Assembly (NCBI GenBank): GCA_003331005.1
Contig: QENC01000001.1
Span: forward strand, 554,001 to 618,000
Reading direction: 5' to 3'
DNA: 64,000 nucleotides
From: Candidatus Tokpelaia sp. JSC085
Lineage (GTDB): Bacteria > Pseudomonadota > Alphaproteobacteria > Rhizobiales > Rhizobiaceae
Shown here: positions 9,044 through 19,071 of the stretch, piece after piece
How the letters are laid out: the number at the start of each line of letters is the position of its first letter
How positions within the stretch are numbered: the stretch's first letter is position 1
The notes under the pieces: generated by a model
The model's input: only the letters and a program-made list of their open reading frames with translations
The model's database searches: none
What the model was told of the DNA's origin: nothing
Translations under genes and position numbers: made by a program

Positions 9044-10344
9044 GAAAAGGAGATGTATGTCATACGACTCCAATGCGGCGTGATATTGGACTCAGGCAGC
9101 GTTACCGTGCGGAAATGCGTTTTCGTGCTTATGGAATCACGGCCATCAGCATCGGTATGTTTTTTTTGGGGGTATTACTATGGTCAGTATTTTCAAAGGG
9201 TTATTCGGCTTTCTGGCAGACATCCTTGACATTGAATATAAGATTTGATGCTGCGATCATTGATCCTAAAAATATCCGGGATCACGATTCACAAGTGCTT
9301 TTTACAGCGAATTACCCTCTCCTAGTCAGAAATGCGCTTGCAGAAAAATTAGGGGTTCCCTCGGATGATCATCTAGCTTTGCACGAGGTTAGTCATATGT
9401 TCTCCTCTAGCGTTCGGGTTCAATTGCGTGATCTCGTTCTGGGTCATCCACAACTGATAGGTGGTATACAAAAAGTTACTTTTCTGGCGTCAGCCGATAT
9501 CGATTCTGCTTTTAAGAAACAGATAAACCTTGCTGGATCGGAAACCCGCCGGAAGATCTCTAATAGGCAGATAGAATGGATGCATAGGCTTTCTGCTGAC
9601 GGTTCACTTCATAGAGCCTTCAATACTGGTCTGTTTACCTTGACGGCTTCCAATCGCCCTGAAACATCAGGGTTAGGTGTGGCATTAGTTGGTTCTTTGT
9701 ACATGATGTTGATAGTACTAGTTCTTTCTTTACCTATTGGCGTAGCAGCCGCCGTTTATCTTGAAGAATATACACATAAAAACAGATTTACTGATCTGGT
9801 TGAGGTCAACATCAACAATCTTGCATCTGTTCCTTCAATTGTATTCGGTCTTCTAGGACTTGCAGTTTTTGTCAATTTTTTTGGTTTACCACGTTCGACC
9901 TCTATTGTCGGTGGGTTGGTTTTAACCTTGATGACCTTGCCGACTATCATTATAGCGACACGTTCCGCTTTGCGCGCAGTCCCACCGTCAATCCGTTCGG
10001 CTGCTTTAGGTATTGGCGCATCGAAAACACAGACGGTATTTCACCACGTTTTGCCTCTAGCTGTGCCTGGCATTATGACAGGTACGATTATCGGTTTGGC
10101 CCATGCATTGGGTGAAACTGCTCCACTGCTTCTGATCGGGATGGTTGCCTTTGTAGCCAACTATCCTATCACGCCAATGGATCCGGCAACAGCTCTTCCT
10201 GTACAGATTTATATGTGGGCCAACGAGGCAGAGCGTGCCTTTGTTGAAAGGACATCTGGTGCTATCATTGTTCTTCTTGTCTTTTTAATATTGATGAATA
10301 TTGCTTCAATTGTGCTGCGTCGCCGGTTTGAGAGACGCTGGTGA
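9040..10344 (+). CDS. pstA: Phosphate ABC transporter permease PstA
   Basis: 434 residues, long alphaproteobacterial form. An N-terminal membrane helix (about 32-54) and an extended loop precede the permease core (GLGVALVGSLYMMLIVLVLSLP onward). The EAA motif GASKTQTVFHHVLPLAVPGI is at about 327-346 and HALGETAPLLLIG follows. It partners PstC. I used the ATG overlapping the pstC stop; a second Met at codon 12 lacks an upstream Shine-Dalgarno sequence. A 112-bp spacer separates it from pstB. Confidence 0.95.
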   Translation: MRKGDVCHTTPMRRDIGLRQRYRAEMRFRAYGITAISIGMFFLGVLLWSVFSKGYSAFWQTSLTLNIRFDAAIIDPKNIRDHDSQVLFTANYPLLVRNALAEKLGVPSDDHLALHEVSHMFSSSVRVQLRDLVLGHPQLIGGIQKVTFLASADIDSAFKKQINLAGSETRRKISNRQIEWMHRLSADGSLHRAFNTGLFTLTASNRPETSGLGVALVGSLYMMLIVLVLSLPIGVAAAVYLEEYTHKNRFTDLVEVNINNLASVPSIVFGLLGLAVFVNFFGLPRSTSIVGGLVLTLMTLPTIIIATRSALRAVPPSIRSAALGIGASKTQTVFHHVLPLAVPGIMTGTIIGLAHALGETAPLLLIGMVAFVANYPITPMDPATALPVQIYMWANEAERAFVERTSGAIIVLLVFLILMNIASIVLRRRFERRW

Positions 10345-10456
10345 GAATGTGTGTCGCGTTGGCCATTTCTTGCATGCAGCATGCATTGCTTTCGCTATGC
10401 TAAATTTTTGTTAAGAAATTAGGTATTTCCATTTTAGCATTTTAGGTATTAGATAT

Positions 10457-11263
10457 ATGGAGAATAATTTGCATATAGAGTCAGGAACAATCATGAATCC
10501 CAGATTGAAGATCAAAATGTGTGGTTCTAATGTCAAGGTTTTTTATGCTCAGAAGGAAATTTTACATGGTATTCATCTTGATATCCCTGAAAATAGGGTG
10601 ACAGCACTGATTGGACCTTCTGGTTGTGGCAAGTCTACATTTTTGCGATGTCTTAATCGTATGAATGATACAATTGAAGGGGCACGAGTGACGGGTCAGA
10701 TTTTGCTTGATGAGGAAGATATCTATGATCCTTCTGTTGATGTGGTCGAGTTGAGATCACGTGTTGGCATGGTTTTTCAAAAACCGAATCCTTTTCCAAA
10801 ATCTATTTATGAAAATGTTGCATATGGTCCACGTATTCATGGGCTCGCTAAATCGCGTGTGGATCTTGATGAAATTATTGAGCAAAGCCTTTTGAAAGCT
10901 GGTCTTTTTCATGAAGTAAAGGATCGTCTTCACGATGCTGGAACAAGCCTTTCCGGTGGGCAACAACAGCGTCTTTGTATTGCGCGAGCGATTGCTGTTA
11001 GACCTGAAGTGATTCTGATGGATGAGCCCTGTTCTGCTCTTGATCCAATAGCGACTGCACGTATTGAAGAACTCATTGACGATTTAAGACGAAATTATAC
11101 AATTACGATTGTTACACATTCTATGCAGCAGGCCGCCCGTGTTTCTCAGTTTACTGCCATGTTTCATATGGGAAATCTTGTTGAGGTCGGGACAACGAAA
11201 ACTATTTTTACCTCACCAGGGGAACAGCGCACACAAGATTATATCACAGGCCGTTTCGGCTGA
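10457..11263 (+). CDS. pstB: Phosphate ABC transporter ATP-binding protein PstB
   Basis: 268 residues. Walker A is GPSGCGKST at about residues 52-60, the Q-loop is [15 protein letters not shown], the ABC signature is [14 protein letters not shown] at about 175-188 and Walker B is [13 protein letters not shown]. The KPNPFP sequence is diagnostic of PstB among ABC ATPases. It powers import through PstCA and participates with PhoU in phosphate signalling. A second Met at codon 13 is possible, but the first ATG also fits. phoU starts 22 bp downstream. Confidence 0.97.
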   Translation: MENNLHIESGTIMNPRLKIKMCGSNVKVFYAQKEILHGIHLDIPENRVTALIGPSGCGKSTFLRCLNRMNDTIEGARVTGQILLDEEDIYDPSVDVVELRSRVGMVFQKPNPFPKSIYENVAYGPRIHGLAKSRVDLDEIIEQSLLKAGLFHEVKDRLHDAGTSLSGGQQQRLCIARAIAVRPEVILMDEPCSALDPIATARIEELIDDLRRNYTITIVTHSMQQAARVSQFTAMFHMGNLVEVGTTKTIFTSPGEQRTQDYITGRFG

Positions 11264-11285
11264 TTATTACAATCGGGGAAAATCC

Positions 11286-12005
11286 ATGCTGACCCAGCAT
11301 ACAGTCCGCTCTTTTGATAGAGAACTTGACTATCTCGCAAAAAAGATAGCTGAAATGGGTGACCATGCGTGCAGTATAGTTGAACGTTCAGTAAAAGCCA
11401 TCGTTCAGGATGATTACAGATTGGCGGATGAACTGATTGCTGAGGATGTCATTCTGGATAAAGCAGAGCGTGAGATTGATGAAAAGGCAATCCTTGTCAT
11501 TGCACGGAGACAACCTATGGCGGTTGATTTGCGGGAGATTATAGGCACAATTCGTATTTCGTCTGATCTTGAACGTGTTGGCGATATGGGGAAAAATATT
11601 GCAAAGCGTGCTGCTGTAATCGCTGGTACGCGTCAGCCGTCTTCTTTTTATTCTAGTCTCGAAGCTTTTGTAGCTCTTGCACTTAGGCAGTTAAATGAAG
11701 TGTTAGATGCTTATGCCAAACATTCGCTTGATCGTATCAATGCCGTACGTGAACGTGATGGCACGATTGATGCAATGTATACGTCTCTTTTCCGTGAATT
11801 GCTAACTTATATGGTGAAAGATTCACACAATATCACAGCATGTACACATCTTCTGTTCTGTACGAAAAATATTGAACGTATTGGAGATCACGCCACAAAT
11901 ATCGCTGAAACTGCGCATTATGTTATTACAGGAAGCTATCCGTTGCTTGAACGGCCTAAGGGGGACCATACTTATGAGGTTGGGATGAGAAAAGAAGTAA
12001 GCTGA
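11286..12005 (+). CDS. phoU: Phosphate transport system regulatory protein PhoU
   Basis: 239 residues made of two three-helix PhoU repeats. Metal-binding-type motifs are present in each: LERVGDMGKNIAKRA (about 99-113) and IERIGDHATNIAE (about 200-212). PhoU links Pst to the PhoR-PhoB two-component system and restrains phosphate uptake. The ATG at 11286 (MLTQHTVRSFDREL) follows GGGG and is the expected family start; an open frame reaching back into pstB is a shadow. In related genomes phoB follows and phoR precedes pstS, but neither is here. Confidence 0.95.
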   Translation: MLTQHTVRSFDRELDYLAKKIAEMGDHACSIVERSVKAIVQDDYRLADELIAEDVILDKAEREIDEKAILVIARRQPMAVDLREIIGTIRISSDLERVGDMGKNIAKRAAVIAGTRQPSSFYSSLEAFVALALRQLNEVLDAYAKHSLDRINAVRERDGTIDAMYTSLFRELLTYMVKDSHNITACTHLLFCTKNIERIGDHATNIAETAHYVITGSYPLLERPKGDHTYEVGMRKEVS

Positions 12006-12077
12006 AAGCACTATATTAATATTGATATTGCTCTCATTGAGGTCATTAAGTTAGTATGCAGCCTGCCTATAATACAT

Positions 12078-12097
12078 ATTGTGAGTCATTGTGAGTC
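12078..12097. repeat. Perfect 2 x 10-bp tandem duplication
   Basis: ATTGTGAGTC occurs twice head to tail in the phoU-rnd spacer. Nothing else is recognisable in the 204-bp gap. Confidence 0.9.
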
Positions 12098-12209
12098 TAG
12101 GTGCTTTTTATAACAACACATGATATGAACATCCAACAGTGCTTGTCACCTTCATCCATGCCATTTCATGAATGCTGGCATTTCCTGATCTCTTTTGAAA
12201 GGTGAAATC

Positions 12210-12830
12210 ATGACGGAAATCCGGTTGCATATGGGTGATCTTCCTGATCTTCTCCATTACGATGTCGCTGCCGTTGCGATTGATACCGAGACACTCGGTC
12301 TTAATCCATACCGTGATCGCCTTTGCGTTGTACAGCTTTCACCGGGGAATGGAACAGCGGATGTTGTGCAGATTGCTGCAGGGCAAAAAAACGCTCCAAA
12401 CATTGTCAGGCTTCTTGAAGATCCTGGAATTATTAAGATATTCCATTTTGCTCGATTTGATCTTGCTGTTCTTGAACGTAGTTTCGGTGTGATGCCCATG
12501 CCTGTGTTTTGTACCAAGATTGCTTCAAGGCTGGTTCGTACCTATACTAATCAGCACAGTTTGCGGGAATTATGCAATGAATTTCTGGACATTGTCCTTT
12601 CCAAACAACAGCAGTCGTCTGATTGGGGGGCAGATGTATTAACTGAACCGCAAAAGCAATATGCAGCCTCTGATGTCCTATATCTACACCGGTTAAAAAA
12701 CAATCTGGAAAAAAGGCTTGTTCGTGAGAATCGTTTAGATTTGGCAGAATCATGTTTTGGTTTTTTGCCCATCAGGGCAAAGCTTGATCTTGCAGGGTGG
12801 TATGATCAAGATATTTTTGCACATAACTAA
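12210..12830 (+). CDS. rnd: Short RNase D-like 3'-5' exoribonuclease
   Basis: 206 residues, a DEDD exonuclease domain only; the HRDC domains of E. coli RNase D are absent, as is usual for short alphaproteobacterial paralogues. Exo I is AIDTETLGLNPYRDRLCVVQLS (about 24-45), exo II is FHFARFDLAVL and exo III is YAASDVLYLHRL. It probably trims tRNA or other RNA 3' ends. I set the start at ATG 12210, preceded by GAAAGGTG; the upstream TTG in frame is less likely. Stand-alone gene between pst and an outer-membrane protein. Confidence 0.88.
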   Translation: MTEIRLHMGDLPDLLHYDVAAVAIDTETLGLNPYRDRLCVVQLSPGNGTADVVQIAAGQKNAPNIVRLLEDPGIIKIFHFARFDLAVLERSFGVMPMPVFCTKIASRLVRTYTNQHSLRELCNEFLDIVLSKQQQSSDWGADVLTEPQKQYAASDVLYLHRLKNNLEKRLVRENRLDLAESCFGFLPIRAKLDLAGWYDQDIFAHN

Positions 12831-12933
12831 ACATAGCATTTTTTTTTGTGTGTCTTTTTTGTTACAGACATTTAGTTGATCTCGGTGGTATTTATACACA
12901 GAGCGTTTTATAATGTAATGTTAGGAATATGAT

Positions 12934-13626
12934 ATGAAAATCAGGTATCTTGTTACAGCTTCAGTCTTTGCTCTGGCAGCAGTTACTGGCGCTCAGGCGG
13001 CGGATATTGTACGTCCAGATGTGAATACAGACGTGAATACAGATGCTGTTCCGTCATTATTTGATTGGAACGGACTCTATATTGGTGGGGAACTTCTTTC
13101 TTCCTGGTCCCATAGTAGAATCGATATCAATGATGGTCGCAATAACAAAAATAATGAATATAGAATAAAACCTGTTGGCCCGGCTGGCGGCTTTTACGTC
13201 GGTTATAATTTCGATATCAACAGTGTTGCTATTCTCGGTGTCGATACTGACTTTATCTCGACTGATGTAAAGGCAGTGCATGTATGGTATGATGCGGCCG
13301 CACCTCTTAAGAGTATGCAGCTGAGACAGAAATGGGCTGGTTCTACCCGTTTACGTGTTGGCTATGCTGTTGATCGTTGGATGCCATATGTCGCTTCTGG
13401 TGTTTACTATGGAAAAATAGAGATAAACAAGGAGGACTATAACTATAGCAAGACTCATGTAGGATGGACGGCCGGTACTGGCTTTGATTATGCGGTGGCT
13501 GATAACATTTTATTGCGTGCTGAATATCGTTATAGTGATCTTGGTAAAAAGGATGTTACCGCTGCAAATGCAGTTGTCAAGTTCAATACCAATGATTTCC
13601 GCATGGGTATTGCCTATAAATTTTGA
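12934..13626 (+). CDS. Omp25/Omp31-family outer membrane beta-barrel protein
   Basis: 230 residues. Signal peptide MKIRYLVTASVFALAAVTGAQA is cleaved before ADIVRPD. The mature protein has the FDWNGLYIGGELL start, alternating aromatic strands and a terminal GIAYKF with C-terminal Phe, the hallmark of outer-membrane barrels. The family includes Brucella Omp25/31 and Bartonella haemin-binding proteins; haem binding here is only a possibility. Residues 27-34 contain a VNTD VNTD repeat encoded by a near-perfect 12-bp duplication (13021-13044). A hairpin follows the stop. Confidence 0.88.
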   Translation: MKIRYLVTASVFALAAVTGAQAADIVRPDVNTDVNTDAVPSLFDWNGLYIGGELLSSWSHSRIDINDGRNNKNNEYRIKPVGPAGGFYVGYNFDINSVAILGVDTDFISTDVKAVHVWYDAAAPLKSMQLRQKWAGSTRLRVGYAVDRWMPYVASGVYYGKIEINKEDYNYSKTHVGWTAGTGFDYAVADNILLRAEYRYSDLGKKDVTAANAVVKFNTNDFRMGIAYKF

Positions 13627-13647
13627 TTGAAATAACATCCTTTCAAA

Positions 13648-13670
13648 AGCTCCGCTCTTTATGCGGAGCT
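13648..13670 (+). terminator. Stem-loop after the Omp25-like gene
   Basis: AGCTCCGC and GCGGAGCT form a perfect 8-bp stem around a 7-nt loop, 22 bp after the stop codon. The following sequence is CT-rich rather than a pure T run, so it may be a weak terminator or an mRNA 3'-end stabiliser. Confidence 0.6.
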
Positions 13671-13843
13671 CTTCCTCGTCCTTCTTCCTGATGGTTAGGG
13701 GAATTTTCTTCTAAAAATAAAGAAAAACATTCTAAGCAATTAACATGAGAGAATCTCACAATTTCTTTGATCTGGCAGAATCAATGAGAATAAATAGCAA
13801 TAGGATACGCTGATAGCAAAGTAAGAGCTGACAGGATTTTTTC

Positions 13844-16783
13844 ATGAATGAGAACAGCCCAATTTCCAATTATTCAACAACACTTTATCTCCCGCGTACT
13901 GCTTTTCCTATGCGTGCTGATCTACCACACCGTGAGTTAGAGCTAATCAGGCGTTGGGAGGATATGGATCTATATGCCCAGTTGCGTAAAGATGCACAGT
14001 GCCGTCCGCGTTACATACTGCATGATGGTCCACCTTATGCCAATGGCAATATTCATATTGGTCATGCTCTGAATAAAATTCTAAAGGATGTTATCGTCCG
14101 TTCATTCCAGATGCGGGGGTATAATGCTATCTATGTACCAGGGTGGGATTGTCACGGCTTACCGATTGAGTGGAAGGTGGAAGAAAAATATCGGGGTTCT
14201 AATCTGGACAAGAATGAGGTTGCTATTAATGAATTTCGCCGGGAATGCCGTGCGTTTGCATCACATTGGATTGATGTGCAGACGCAGGAGTTCAAACGAC
14301 TTGGTGTTACTGCTGATTTCAAAAAGCCGTATACAACCATGGACTTTCATGCTGAGGCACGGATTGCTGGAGAATTGATGAGATTTGCCATGTCAGGGCA
14401 GCTGTACCGAGGGTCAAAACCTGTGATGTGGTCAGTTGTTGAGCGGACTGTGCTTGCTGAAGCAGAGATAGAGTATCATGACTATGAGTCGGATACCATC
14501 TGGGTTAAATTTCCGGTCAGAAAAGCACCAAGCGTTGATCTTGCCAATGCTTTTGTAGTGATCTGGACGACAACTCCTTGGACAATTCCAGGTAATCGGG
14601 CAGTGTCTTTTTCTTCCCGTATTATTTATGGATTGTATGACGTTGTTGCTAATACCAATGATGAAGGCCTTGCTCCTCGAGCTGCTGAGAAGCTGATTCT
14701 CGCTGCATGTTGTGCAGAAAACTGTGCAAGACAAGCAAAGCTAACTTTAAGACGAATTCGTTATTTAAGAGCAGAAGAACTTGCGGTGATGGAACTGTCA
14801 CATCCTTTGAAAGGCGTTTCAGGCGGGTATCTTTTTTCTGTTCCAGTGCTTGATAGTGATCATGTTACAGAGACCGCTGGTACCGGGTTTGTGCATACCG
14901 CTCCCAGTCATGGTCTGGAAGACTTCGATGTTTGGGCATCATCTACTAAAAAGTTGCACGCGCTTGGAATTGATACACGAATTCCCTCTCCGATCGATGA
15001 TGCAGGTTTTTTTACAGATGATGCGCCTGGCTTTGGTCCTGGTAGGAGAGAGGGTCCAGCCCGTGTCATTGATGATCAGGGGAACAATGGTGATGCCAAC
15101 AAGGCTGTGATGACTGCATTGATTGCAATGGATCGGCTTTTTGCCCATGGACGTTTGATACATGCCTATCCACATAGCTGGCGGTCAAAAAGACCGATTA
15201 TTATTCGCAATACTCCGCAATGGTTCATCTATATGGATAAGGATTTAGGTGATACGACAACATTACGTACACGTGCTATTCGCGCTATTGATGATATGAG
15301 TTTTGTGCCAGCCGCTGGGCGGATACGTCTGCGCTCTATGCTGGAGGGGCGTCCTGATTGGGTCTTATCACGCCAGCGGACATGGGGGGTGCCCATTACA
15401 GTTTTTTTCAACAAAGAGGGTGAGATTCTACGCGATGAAGCTGTAAATAGACGCATTATTGCCGCCTTTGAAAAGGAAGGGGCTGATTCTTGGTTTGCCA
15501 GTCATGCCCGTGCGCGTTTTCTAGGTGAGCGTGTTGGAGAAACATGGGAAATGGTGCGTGACATACTTGATGTCTGGTTTGATTCTGGTTCAACCCATAC
15601 CTTTACACTTGAAGACCGCGCTGATCTAAAATGGCCTGCCGATATTTATCTTGAAGGTTCTGATCAACATAGGGGATGGTTTCATCATTCACTCTTGGAA
15701 AGCTGCGGGACATACGGGCAGGCTCCTTGTAAAACTGTGATCACACATGGGTTTACCCTTGATGAACGTGGTAGAAAAATGTCTAAGTCGCTGGGGAATG
15801 TGGTCCGACCGCAGGATATTATAGAGACAGTTGGCGCAGATATTCTTCGGCTTTGGGTTATGACAATCGATTACAGAGAGGATCAGCGACTTGGAAGAAA
15901 CGTCATCCAAACAAATGTGGATGTGTACCGCAAATTACGCAACATTATTCGCTGGATGATAGGGACGCTCGTTCATGACCAAGGAAAAACTGTAGCCTAT
16001 GCATATATGCCTGAACTTGAAAAGTTCATGCTGCATCGCCTGCATGAACTTGACCAAATTGTTAGGGCAAAATACGATGCGTTTGATTTTCAGCGCATAA
16101 TGCGTACCTTACTTGATTTTTCTATTCTTGATCTCTCGGCATTTTATTTTGATATAAGGAAGGATGTGCTTTACTGTGATGCACCGTCCTCCAAAAGGCG
16201 ACTTGCTGCTTTGCAGACAGTCCGTGAGATTTTTGAGAGGCTTGTCACATGGCTTGCTCCAATGTTGCCGTTTACCATGGAAGAGGCTTGGCTTGAACAT
16301 CATCCGGATGCCTGTTCCGTGCATCTTGAGCAATTTCGAGGAGTACCGCAGATATGGAAAAATGACGTTTTAGCAGAACGTTGGCGTAAAATACGATTGG
16401 TTCGCCGTGTTGTCACAGGGGCACTTGAGCTTGAGCGGACTGACAAGCGTCTTGGCTCTTCATTAGAGGCATCACCTATCGTTTTTATTACAGATCCTGA
16501 GCTGTTAAAAGCAATAAAAGGAATAGATATGGCAGAAATCTGCATTACGAGCGGTATGACTGTGACTGATGCTGCGCCCATGGTAGATGCTTTCCGTATT
16601 GATGGGATTTCGGGTATTGCTGTCAAGCCTGAAAAGGCTGAAGGCCGTAAGTGTGCCCGTTCCTGGCGTTATACACAAGATGTTGGTATGGACTCCGATT
16701 TTCCCGATGTCTCAATGCGGGATGCTGCTGCTTTGCGGGAATTGTGTTCCCTCGGGATTATTAGAAAGTTGCAGGAGGCTTGA
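13844..16783 (+). CDS. ileS: Isoleucyl-tRNA synthetase
   Basis: 979 residues, class I aminoacyl-tRNA synthetase charging tRNA-Ile. The HIGH motif is GNIHIGHALNK (about residues 68-78) and KMSKS is GRKMSKSLGN (about 643-652). The CP1 editing domain is present (VIWTTTPWTIPGN; GTGFVHTAPSHGLEDF). The C terminus has KCARSW rather than a full zinc-binding Cys set, which I recall as usual for alphaproteobacterial IleRS. Full length, no frameshift. A 336-bp spacer with a good promoter separates it from ilvD. Confidence 0.98.
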   Translation: MNENSPISNYSTTLYLPRTAFPMRADLPHRELELIRRWEDMDLYAQLRKDAQCRPRYILHDGPPYANGNIHIGHALNKILKDVIVRSFQMRGYNAIYVPGWDCHGLPIEWKVEEKYRGSNLDKNEVAINEFRRECRAFASHWIDVQTQEFKRLGVTADFKKPYTTMDFHAEARIAGELMRFAMSGQLYRGSKPVMWSVVERTVLAEAEIEYHDYESDTIWVKFPVRKAPSVDLANAFVVIWTTTPWTIPGNRAVSFSSRIIYGLYDVVANTNDEGLAPRAAEKLILAACCAENCARQAKLTLRRIRYLRAEELAVMELSHPLKGVSGGYLFSVPVLDSDHVTETAGTGFVHTAPSHGLEDFDVWASSTKKLHALGIDTRIPSPIDDAGFFTDDAPGFGPGRREGPARVIDDQGNNGDANKAVMTALIAMDRLFAHGRLIHAYPHSWRSKRPIIIRNTPQWFIYMDKDLGDTTTLRTRAIRAIDDMSFVPAAGRIRLRSMLEGRPDWVLSRQRTWGVPITVFFNKEGEILRDEAVNRRIIAAFEKEGADSWFASHARARFLGERVGETWEMVRDILDVWFDSGSTHTFTLEDRADLKWPADIYLEGSDQHRGWFHHSLLESCGTYGQAPCKTVITHGFTLDERGRKMSKSLGNVVRPQDIIETVGADILRLWVMTIDYREDQRLGRNVIQTNVDVYRKLRNIIRWMIGTLVHDQGKTVAYAYMPELEKFMLHRLHELDQIVRAKYDAFDFQRIMRTLLDFSILDLSAFYFDIRKDVLYCDAPSSKRRLAALQTVREIFERLVTWLAPMLPFTMEEAWLEHHPDACSVHLEQFRGVPQIWKNDVLAERWRKIRLVRRVVTGALELERTDKRLGSSLEASPIVFITDPELLKAIKGIDMAEICITSGMTVTDAAPMVDAFRIDGISGIAVKPEKAEGRKCARSWRYTQDVGMDSDFPDVSMRDAAALRELCSLGIIRKLQEA

Positions 16784-16974
16784 GATAATATATGTCATGT
16801 ATGTTATCATCTTCTAGATGACATTCTATCTGTAGGTTATAGTTATATCATATCACCGGGATAAGGATAAGCTCACAGTGAAAGAAAATCACTGACGTCC
16901 CCCAATAATTTAAGACATTATGCGGTGCGATGCATAGTCATAGTCGTTTTTCACTTGGAGGCTCGCCAGCATTA

Positions 16975-17003
16975 TTGACTCGAGGCATATTTTACTGTAT
17001 TTT
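16975..17003 (+). promoter_or_regulatory. ilvD: Candidate sigma-70-type promoter for ilvD
   Basis: TTGACT (16975-16980), a 17-bp spacer, then TATTTT (16998-17003). It is the best -35/-10 match in the 336-bp ileS-ilvD spacer and lies about 115 bp before the ilvD ATG. The resulting leader has no separate leader-peptide ORF with its own stop that I can see. Confidence 0.45.
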
Positions 17004-17119
17004 TATATACTAATAAATATTGTGAGGGAATTTAGCTCAGACTGATGTCTCTTATCTGGGGCATCTCTGAACTCATTACGATCTCAAGTTCTCATCGCTG
17101 CATAAAAATGAGGTGTTCT

Positions 17120-18958
17120 ATGCCTGCCTATCGTTCGCGAATGTCAACACATGGACGTCATATGGCTGGTGCGCGTGGTCTTTGGCGTGCTACCGGGATG
17201 ACAGATAGTGATTTTGGAAAACCAATTATCGCTGTCGTTAATTCATTCACTCAATTTGTGCCAGGACATATACACCTGAAAGATCTTGGACAACTGGTTG
17301 CCGGGGCGATTGAAAAGGCAGGTGGGGTTTCCAGGGAGTTCAACACTATTGCCATTGACGACGGTATTGCTATGGGCCACGATGGCATGCTCTATTCGTT
17401 GCCTTCCCGTGAAATTATTGCTGACTCTGTCGAGTATATGGTTAATGGGCATTGCGCAGATGCAATGGTCTGTATTTCCAATTGCGATAAGATTACACCA
17501 GGCATGCTTATGGCCTCACTGCGGTTGAATATTCCAACAGTTTTTGTATCGGGTGGTCCAATGGAGGCAGGTAAAGCTGTGATCAATGGCACAGAAACGT
17601 CTCTAGATCTAGTAGATGCAATGGTTGCTGCAGCTGATGAGAATAATTCTGATGTGGATGTGAATGTTATTGAGCAGGCTGCCTGTCCAACTTGTGGCTC
17701 CTGTTCGGGGCTGTTTACTGCAAATTCCATGAATTGCTTGACTGAGGCATTGGGGCTGGCCTTGCCTGGGAATGGTTCTGTCCTTGCGACCCACGCTGAT
17801 CGCCGCCGTCTATTTCAAGAAGCTGGATATCGGATTGTCTTGCTCACTCGGAGGTATTATGATCATGATGATACATCTGTCTTACCGCGCTCTATCGCGG
17901 GTTTTTCGGCGTTCAAAAACGCAATGACTCTTGATATCGCTATGGGTGGTTCAACCAATACCGTGTTGCATTTGCTTGCTGCGGCTCAGGAAGGTGTGAT
18001 TGATTTCACGATGGCGGATATTGATCGGTTATCCCGCCAGGTGCCAATTTTGTGCAAGGTTGCTCCAGCTGTTTCACATGTGCACATAGAAGATGTGCAT
18101 CGTGCAGGTGGGGTTATGGCCATTCTAGGAGAACTTTCCCGTGCCGGCTTGATTGATACTTCTAGCCGTACAGTGCATGCGCCAACCTTGAAAGATGCGT
18201 TGCGTACCTGGGATATCAGGCAAACAAATGATCTTCGCGTACACGAATTTTACCGTGCTGCACCCGGTGGAGTAAAAAACAGGGAGGCTTTCAGCCAGTC
18301 ATGTCGTTATAAAACGCTTGATGTTGATAGGGAAAAGGGAGTCATTCGTGCGAAAGAGCATGCCTACTCGCAAGATGGTGGATTAGCTGTGCTTTATGGT
18401 AATCTGGCTGAAGATGGTTGCATTGTCAAAACAGCAGGGGTTGATGAATCCATGCTTAATTTTTCAGGACCTGCACATGTCTTTGAAAGTCAGGACTCAG
18501 CAAATGTAGCGATTCTGAACAACGAGGTTAAGGCAGGAGAGATCATCCTGATCCGCTATGAAGGACCGCGTGGAGGCCCAGGAATGCAGGAGATGCTTTA
18601 CCCAACAAGCTATCTAAAATCAAAAGGGCTTGGAAAATTATGCGCATTGATAACAGACGGCCGTTTTTCTGGTGGTTCTTCTGGCCTCTCCATAGGACAT
18701 ATATCTCCTGAAGCGGCAGAAGGCGGTTTAATAGCGCTAGTGGAGGAGGGAGATGTCATTGAAATTGATATTCCCCAGCGTAGAATTCATCTGTCTGTGG
18801 ATGATGCCGAAATTGCATATCGCCGGAAAAAAGCAGAAGAAAAGGGCGCCTGGAAGCCAGTGGAAGAACGTAAACGCAATATCAGCAATGCGTTGCGTGC
18901 CTATGCAGCAATGACCACCTCTGCTTCCAGAGGTGCTGTTCGTCAGACTGTTTTGTGA
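17120..18958 (+). CDS. ilvD: Dihydroxy-acid dehydratase
   Basis: 612 residues, the exact usual length. Fe-S enzyme of isoleucine/valine (and pantothenate precursor) synthesis, dehydrating 2,3-dihydroxy acids. Cluster cysteines are in [11 protein letters not shown] (about 120) and [18 protein letters not shown] (about 192). The [13 protein letters not shown] and [15 protein letters not shown] blocks are present. The start at ATG 17120 ([17 protein letters not shown]) is supported by GAGGTG just upstream and by length; an in-frame extension to 17045 has no such support. It ends at a strong hairpin shared with the convergent transaldolase gene. Confidence 0.97.
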   Translation: MPAYRSRMSTHGRHMAGARGLWRATGMTDSDFGKPIIAVVNSFTQFVPGHIHLKDLGQLVAGAIEKAGGVSREFNTIAIDDGIAMGHDGMLYSLPSREIIADSVEYMVNGHCADAMVCISNCDKITPGMLMASLRLNIPTVFVSGGPMEAGKAVINGTETSLDLVDAMVAAADENNSDVDVNVIEQAACPTCGSCSGLFTANSMNCLTEALGLALPGNGSVLATHADRRRLFQEAGYRIVLLTRRYYDHDDTSVLPRSIAGFSAFKNAMTLDIAMGGSTNTVLHLLAAAQEGVIDFTMADIDRLSRQVPILCKVAPAVSHVHIEDVHRAGGVMAILGELSRAGLIDTSSRTVHAPTLKDALRTWDIRQTNDLRVHEFYRAAPGGVKNREAFSQSCRYKTLDVDREKGVIRAKEHAYSQDGGLAVLYGNLAEDGCIVKTAGVDESMLNFSGPAHVFESQDSANVAILNNEVKAGEIILIRYEGPRGGPGMQEMLYPTSYLKSKGLGKLCALITDGRFSGGSSGLSIGHISPEAAEGGLIALVEEGDVIEIDIPQRRIHLSVDDAEIAYRRKKAEEKGAWKPVEERKRNISNALRAYAAMTTSASRGAVRQTVL

Positions 18959-19035
18959 TTCTTCATTCTTTATTTTATTGAGTGAGCGCTCATGGGAGAA
19001 TTGAGTTTTCAGGAATTCCGTTCAGACAAGGCATA

Positions 19036-19064
19036 GAAAAGGCTGGAGATTCTCCGGCCTTTTC
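19036..19064. terminator. Bidirectional hairpin terminator between ilvD and the transaldolase gene
   Basis: GAAAAGGCTGGAG and CTCCGGCCTTTTC pair over 13 bp (one G-U wobble) around an ATT loop. The A-rich 5' arm and T-rich 3' arm suit termination from both sides. It lies between the converging genes ilvD (+) and tal (-). Confidence 0.85.
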
Positions 19065-19071
19065 ATACGAC

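Noticed and set aside
10395-10445. ATGCTAAA...TTTAGCAT inverted arms between pstA and pstB
   Set aside because: Arms are AT-rich and about 30 nt apart; not distinctive enough to call a terminator or operator.
17045-17119. Ile/Leu-rich upstream extension of ilvD ([13 protein letters not shown]...), considered as an attenuation leader peptide
   Set aside because: It is in frame with ilvD and has no stop of its own, and I see no competing terminator/antiterminator hairpins; the better ribosome binding site is at 17115.
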